NCBI GenBank assembly: GCA_018241165.1
Contig: JAFEEK010000100.1
Location: forward strand, 1-7,288
From: Pseudomonadota bacterium
GTDB taxonomy: Bacteria > Pseudomonadota > Gammaproteobacteria > Xanthomonadales > Rhodanobacteraceae
Direction: 5' to 3'
Length of the DNA stretch: 7,288 nt
This document shows positions 5,938 through 7,288 of the stretch, one piece after another. The notes beneath the pieces are model-generated. The model was given only the letters and a program-made list of their open reading frames with translations. It was not told the origin of the DNA and made no database searches. The translations under genes and the position numbers were made by a program. Within the stretch, counting starts at the first letter, position 1; each line of letters begins with the position of its first letter.

Positions 5938-5959
5938 CTAATGGGTCGTCCGATGTCAA
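5931..5959 (-). promoter_or_regulatory. Sigma70-type promoter of the redox operon
   Basis: On the minus strand, TTGACA (5954-5959) is a perfect -35 hexamer. After a 17-nt spacer comes GAGAAT (5931-5936), a 4/6 match to TATAAT. Transcription would start near 5923-5925, leaving a leader of about 30 nt before the GTG at 5895. The -35 hexamer begins 20 bases after the Rieske gene stop. No hairpin with a T-tract separates the two units, so read-through from the SUF locus is possible. Confidence 0.7.
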
Positions 5960-5978
5960 GCGGGAAGTCGCAGCGCGC

Positions 5979-6299
5979 TCAATCCCAACGATCGTCGCGG
6001 GTGAAGATTTCGCCGGTCTCGACCTTGACCGGAAACTTGGCGGTCGGCTCGTAGGCCGGCGGGCACAGCACCGCGCCGGTACGCACGTCGAAGCGCGAGC
6101 CGTGGCGCGGGCATTCGACTTCGAATCCGTGGATCTCGCCGCCGGTCAACTCGCCGCCGTCGTGGGTGCACACGTCCTCGATCGCGTACAGTTCGCCGTC
6201 GATGTTGAACACCGCGATCGGCACGTCGCCGTCATAGACGACCTTGTACTCGCCCGGCAGCAATTCCGATGTTGCGCATACGCGAACCCATGCGCTCAT
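5979..6299 (-). CDS. Rieske [2Fe-2S] ferredoxin (non-heme iron oxygenase ferredoxin subunit type)
   Basis: The 106-residue protein is a complete small Rieske domain. The cluster ligands are Cys44 and His46 in CTHDGG and Cys63 and His66 in CPRHGSRF. This spacing is typical of ferredoxins that feed electrons to aromatic-ring or other non-heme iron oxygenases. There is no signal peptide or membrane anchor, so it is cytoplasmic, unlike the Rieske protein of the bc1 complex. No oxygenase gene is nearby. It is instead coupled to the GNAT gene by an ATGA overlap (6299-6296) and lies downstream of sufS, which suggests an accessory role in iron-sulfur metabolism or redox supply. The longer open frame up to 6602 is a shadow of the GNAT gene; conserved sequence begins at MSAWVRV. 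Confidence 0.93.
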   Translation of the reverse strand: MSAWVRVCATSELLPGEYKVVYDGDVPIAVFNIDGELYAIEDVCTHDGGELTGGEIHGFEVECPRHGSRFDVRTGAVLCPPAYEPTAKFPVKVETGEIFTRDDRWD

Positions 6300-6847
6300 A
6301 ACGGCTTCGCCAGAATCTCGAAACGCAGATCGTCGCGCTTGGGCACTCCAAATCGTTCGTCCCCGTACGGAAACGGCTTGAACACACCTGTGCGCCTGTA
6401 ACCGCGGCGTTCGTACCAGGCAATCAAATCGTCGCGTACCGAAATCACCGTCATTTCCATTTTTGTACATTTCCACTCGTTGCGCGCGATGCGCTCGGCC
6501 CGTGCCAGCGTGGCCTTGCCCACGCCGCCGCCCTGCCGCGATGGATCGACCGCGAACATGCCGAAATAGCACGCTGCGCCTTGCTTTTCGATGTGGCAAC
6601 AAACATTCAGCCGATTGTCCGACTCACCGAGCAACACTCGACTTTCCGGTTTGGCGATGACGTCCGCCACGCCCGCCGCATCCACGCGCTGGCCGTCGAG
6701 CAAATCGGCTTCCGTAGTCCAGCCCTTGCGGCTGGCGTCGCCACGGTAGGCGGATTCGACAAGGGCGACGACGGCGGGAATATCCGTCACGCTGGCGGTG
6801 CGGAATGCGAGTGGCGATTCGACCAGGTCTGATTCCGACAATCCCAT
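6296..6847 (-). CDS. GNAT family N-acetyltransferase
   Basis: The 183-residue protein has the GNAT acetyl-CoA fold. It has an N-terminal FRTASVTDIPAVVALVESAY segment (15-34). Motif A is FGMFAVDPSRQGGGVGKATL (95-114), whose RQGGGVGK forms the pyrophosphate-binding loop. Motif B is WYERRGYRRTGVF (144-156). The substrate cannot be predicted; amino-group acetylation of a small molecule or protein is the family reaction. It starts 6 nt after the sufS stop and its own stop overlaps the Rieske start, so it is part of the SUF transcription unit. Cys83, Cys84 and Cys93 lie close together in the central sheet, but I attach no function to them. No strong Shine-Dalgarno sequence is visible, in keeping with translational coupling. 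Confidence 0.9.
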   Translation of the reverse strand: MGLSESDLVESPLAFRTASVTDIPAVVALVESAYRGDASRKGWTTEADLLDGQRVDAAGVADVIAKPESRVLLGESDNRLNVCCHIEKQGAACYFGMFAVDPSRQGGGVGKATLARAERIARNEWKCTKMEMTVISVRDDLIAWYERRGYRRTGVFKPFPYGDERFGVPKRDDLRFEILAKPL

Positions 6848-6853
6848 CTGCGC

Positions 6854-7288
6854 TTATCCGAGCAACTTGCGCACGCGCGCGATCGCGGCGACGAAGGCAT
6901 CGACCTCGTCGCGCGTGTTGTAGAACGCGAGCGAGGCGCGCAGAGTCGCCGGCACACCGTAGAACTGCATCAGCGGATGCGCACAATGGTGACCGGAACG
7001 CACGGCGATGCCTTCCTGGTCGAGCAAGGTGGCGAGGTCGTGCGCATGCGCGCCGTCGATCAGGAACGACAGCACCGCCGCCTTGTGCGGCGCCTCGCCG
7101 AACAGGCGCAGGCCCGGTATCGATTTCAATGCCGCGGTCGCGTACTCGAGCAATTCATGCTCGTAGGCGGCGATGCGCTCGCGGCCGACGGATTCGACGT
7201 AATCCAGCGCCGCGCCGAGGCCGGCGAAACCGGCGATGTTCGGCGTGCCGGCCTCGAACTTGTGCGGTGGATCGGCAAAGGTCGTACC
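6854..7288 (-). CDS. sufS: Cysteine desulfurase SufS, C-terminal part (5' end outside window)
   Basis: The frame is open from the right edge and encodes the last 144 residues of a class-V aminotransferase-fold cysteine desulfurase. The fragment contains FEAGTPNIAG (residues 11-20 of the fragment) and the SufS-type active-site segment RSGHHCAHPLMQFYGV (97-112 of the fragment), whose Cys (102) would carry the persulfide. The ending has RASLAFYNTRDEVD, as in SufS. Full-length SufS is about 400-415 residues, so the PLP-binding Lys lies outside. The enzyme removes sulfur from cysteine for Fe-S cluster assembly on the SufBCD scaffold, normally with SufE or SufU. The single residue between the His pair and Pro (HHCAHP) supports the SufS/CsdA group over IscS. 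It precedes the GNAT gene by 6 nt. Confidence 0.93.
   Translation of the reverse strand, partial: GTTFADPPHKFEAGTPNIAGFAGLGAALDYVESVGRERIAAYEHELLEYATAALKSIPGLRLFGEAPHKAAVLSFLIDGAHAHDLATLLDQEGIAVRSGHHCAHPLMQFYGVPATLRASLAFYNTRDEVDAFVAAIARVRKLLG

Noticed and set aside
5896..5978. Possible transcription terminator between the Rieske and peroxidase genes
   Set aside because: No GC-rich hairpin followed by a T-tract was found. The region is accounted for by the promoter and Fur-like site.
6300..6602. Upstream extension of the Rieske ferredoxin frame
   Set aside because: It overlaps the GNAT coding region and has no Rieske-family similarity. The start at 6299 gives the normal length and an ATGA overlap.

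Overview
The window is GC-rich, densely packed bacterial DNA. Gene content and protein style suggest a gammaproteobacterium of the Xanthomonadales (Lysobacterales), perhaps Rhodanobacteraceae-like. The clues are an SUF locus followed by a GNAT gene and a Rieske ferredoxin, a short ApbE, and HutD and SET-domain proteins. This placement is inferred from protein resemblance, not from a marker gene. I saw no RNA genes, CRISPR arrays, insertion sequences or phage genes. No gene-free stretch exceeds about 100 bases.

Layout from left to right. (1) Positions 1-314, minus strand: the N-terminal part of an M20-family metallopeptidase that runs off the left edge. (2) Positions 315-414: a divergent intergenic region with a short perfect inverted repeat. 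(3) Positions 415-1493, plus strand: a two-gene unit with a small SET-domain protein translationally coupled to a HutD/Ves-family protein. (4) Positions 1475-5895, minus strand: a tightly packed five-gene operon. In transcription order it encodes an exported diheme cytochrome c peroxidase/MauG-like protein, an outer-membrane porin with an N-terminal coiled coil, an exported FMN-binding protein with an SGAT flavinylation motif, the flavin transferase ApbE, and a four-helix membrane protein with histidines that could bind heme. (5) Positions 5896-5978: the promoter of that operon. It has TTGACA, a 17-base spacer and GAGAAT, with a Fur-box-like 7-1-7 palindrome over the -10 hexamer. (6) Positions 5979-7288, minus strand: the end of an iron-sulfur assembly locus, comprising the C-terminal third of SufS, a GNAT acetyltransferase and a Rieske-type ferredoxin.

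The most interesting part is the five-gene operon. Its parts fit an extracytoplasmic flavin/heme electron-transfer system: the membrane protein could pass electrons to a covalently flavinylated periplasmic carrier, with a diheme c-type enzyme and an outer-membrane pore completing the set. The Fur-like operator and the adjoining SUF genes suggest it is induced by iron limitation, so iron acquisition or iron-sparing redox chemistry is the leading hypothesis. The substrate cannot be read from the sequence. Two oddities are a His in the diheme enzyme where relatives usually carry a Trp, and an ApbE with no visible export signal although its likely client is exported.
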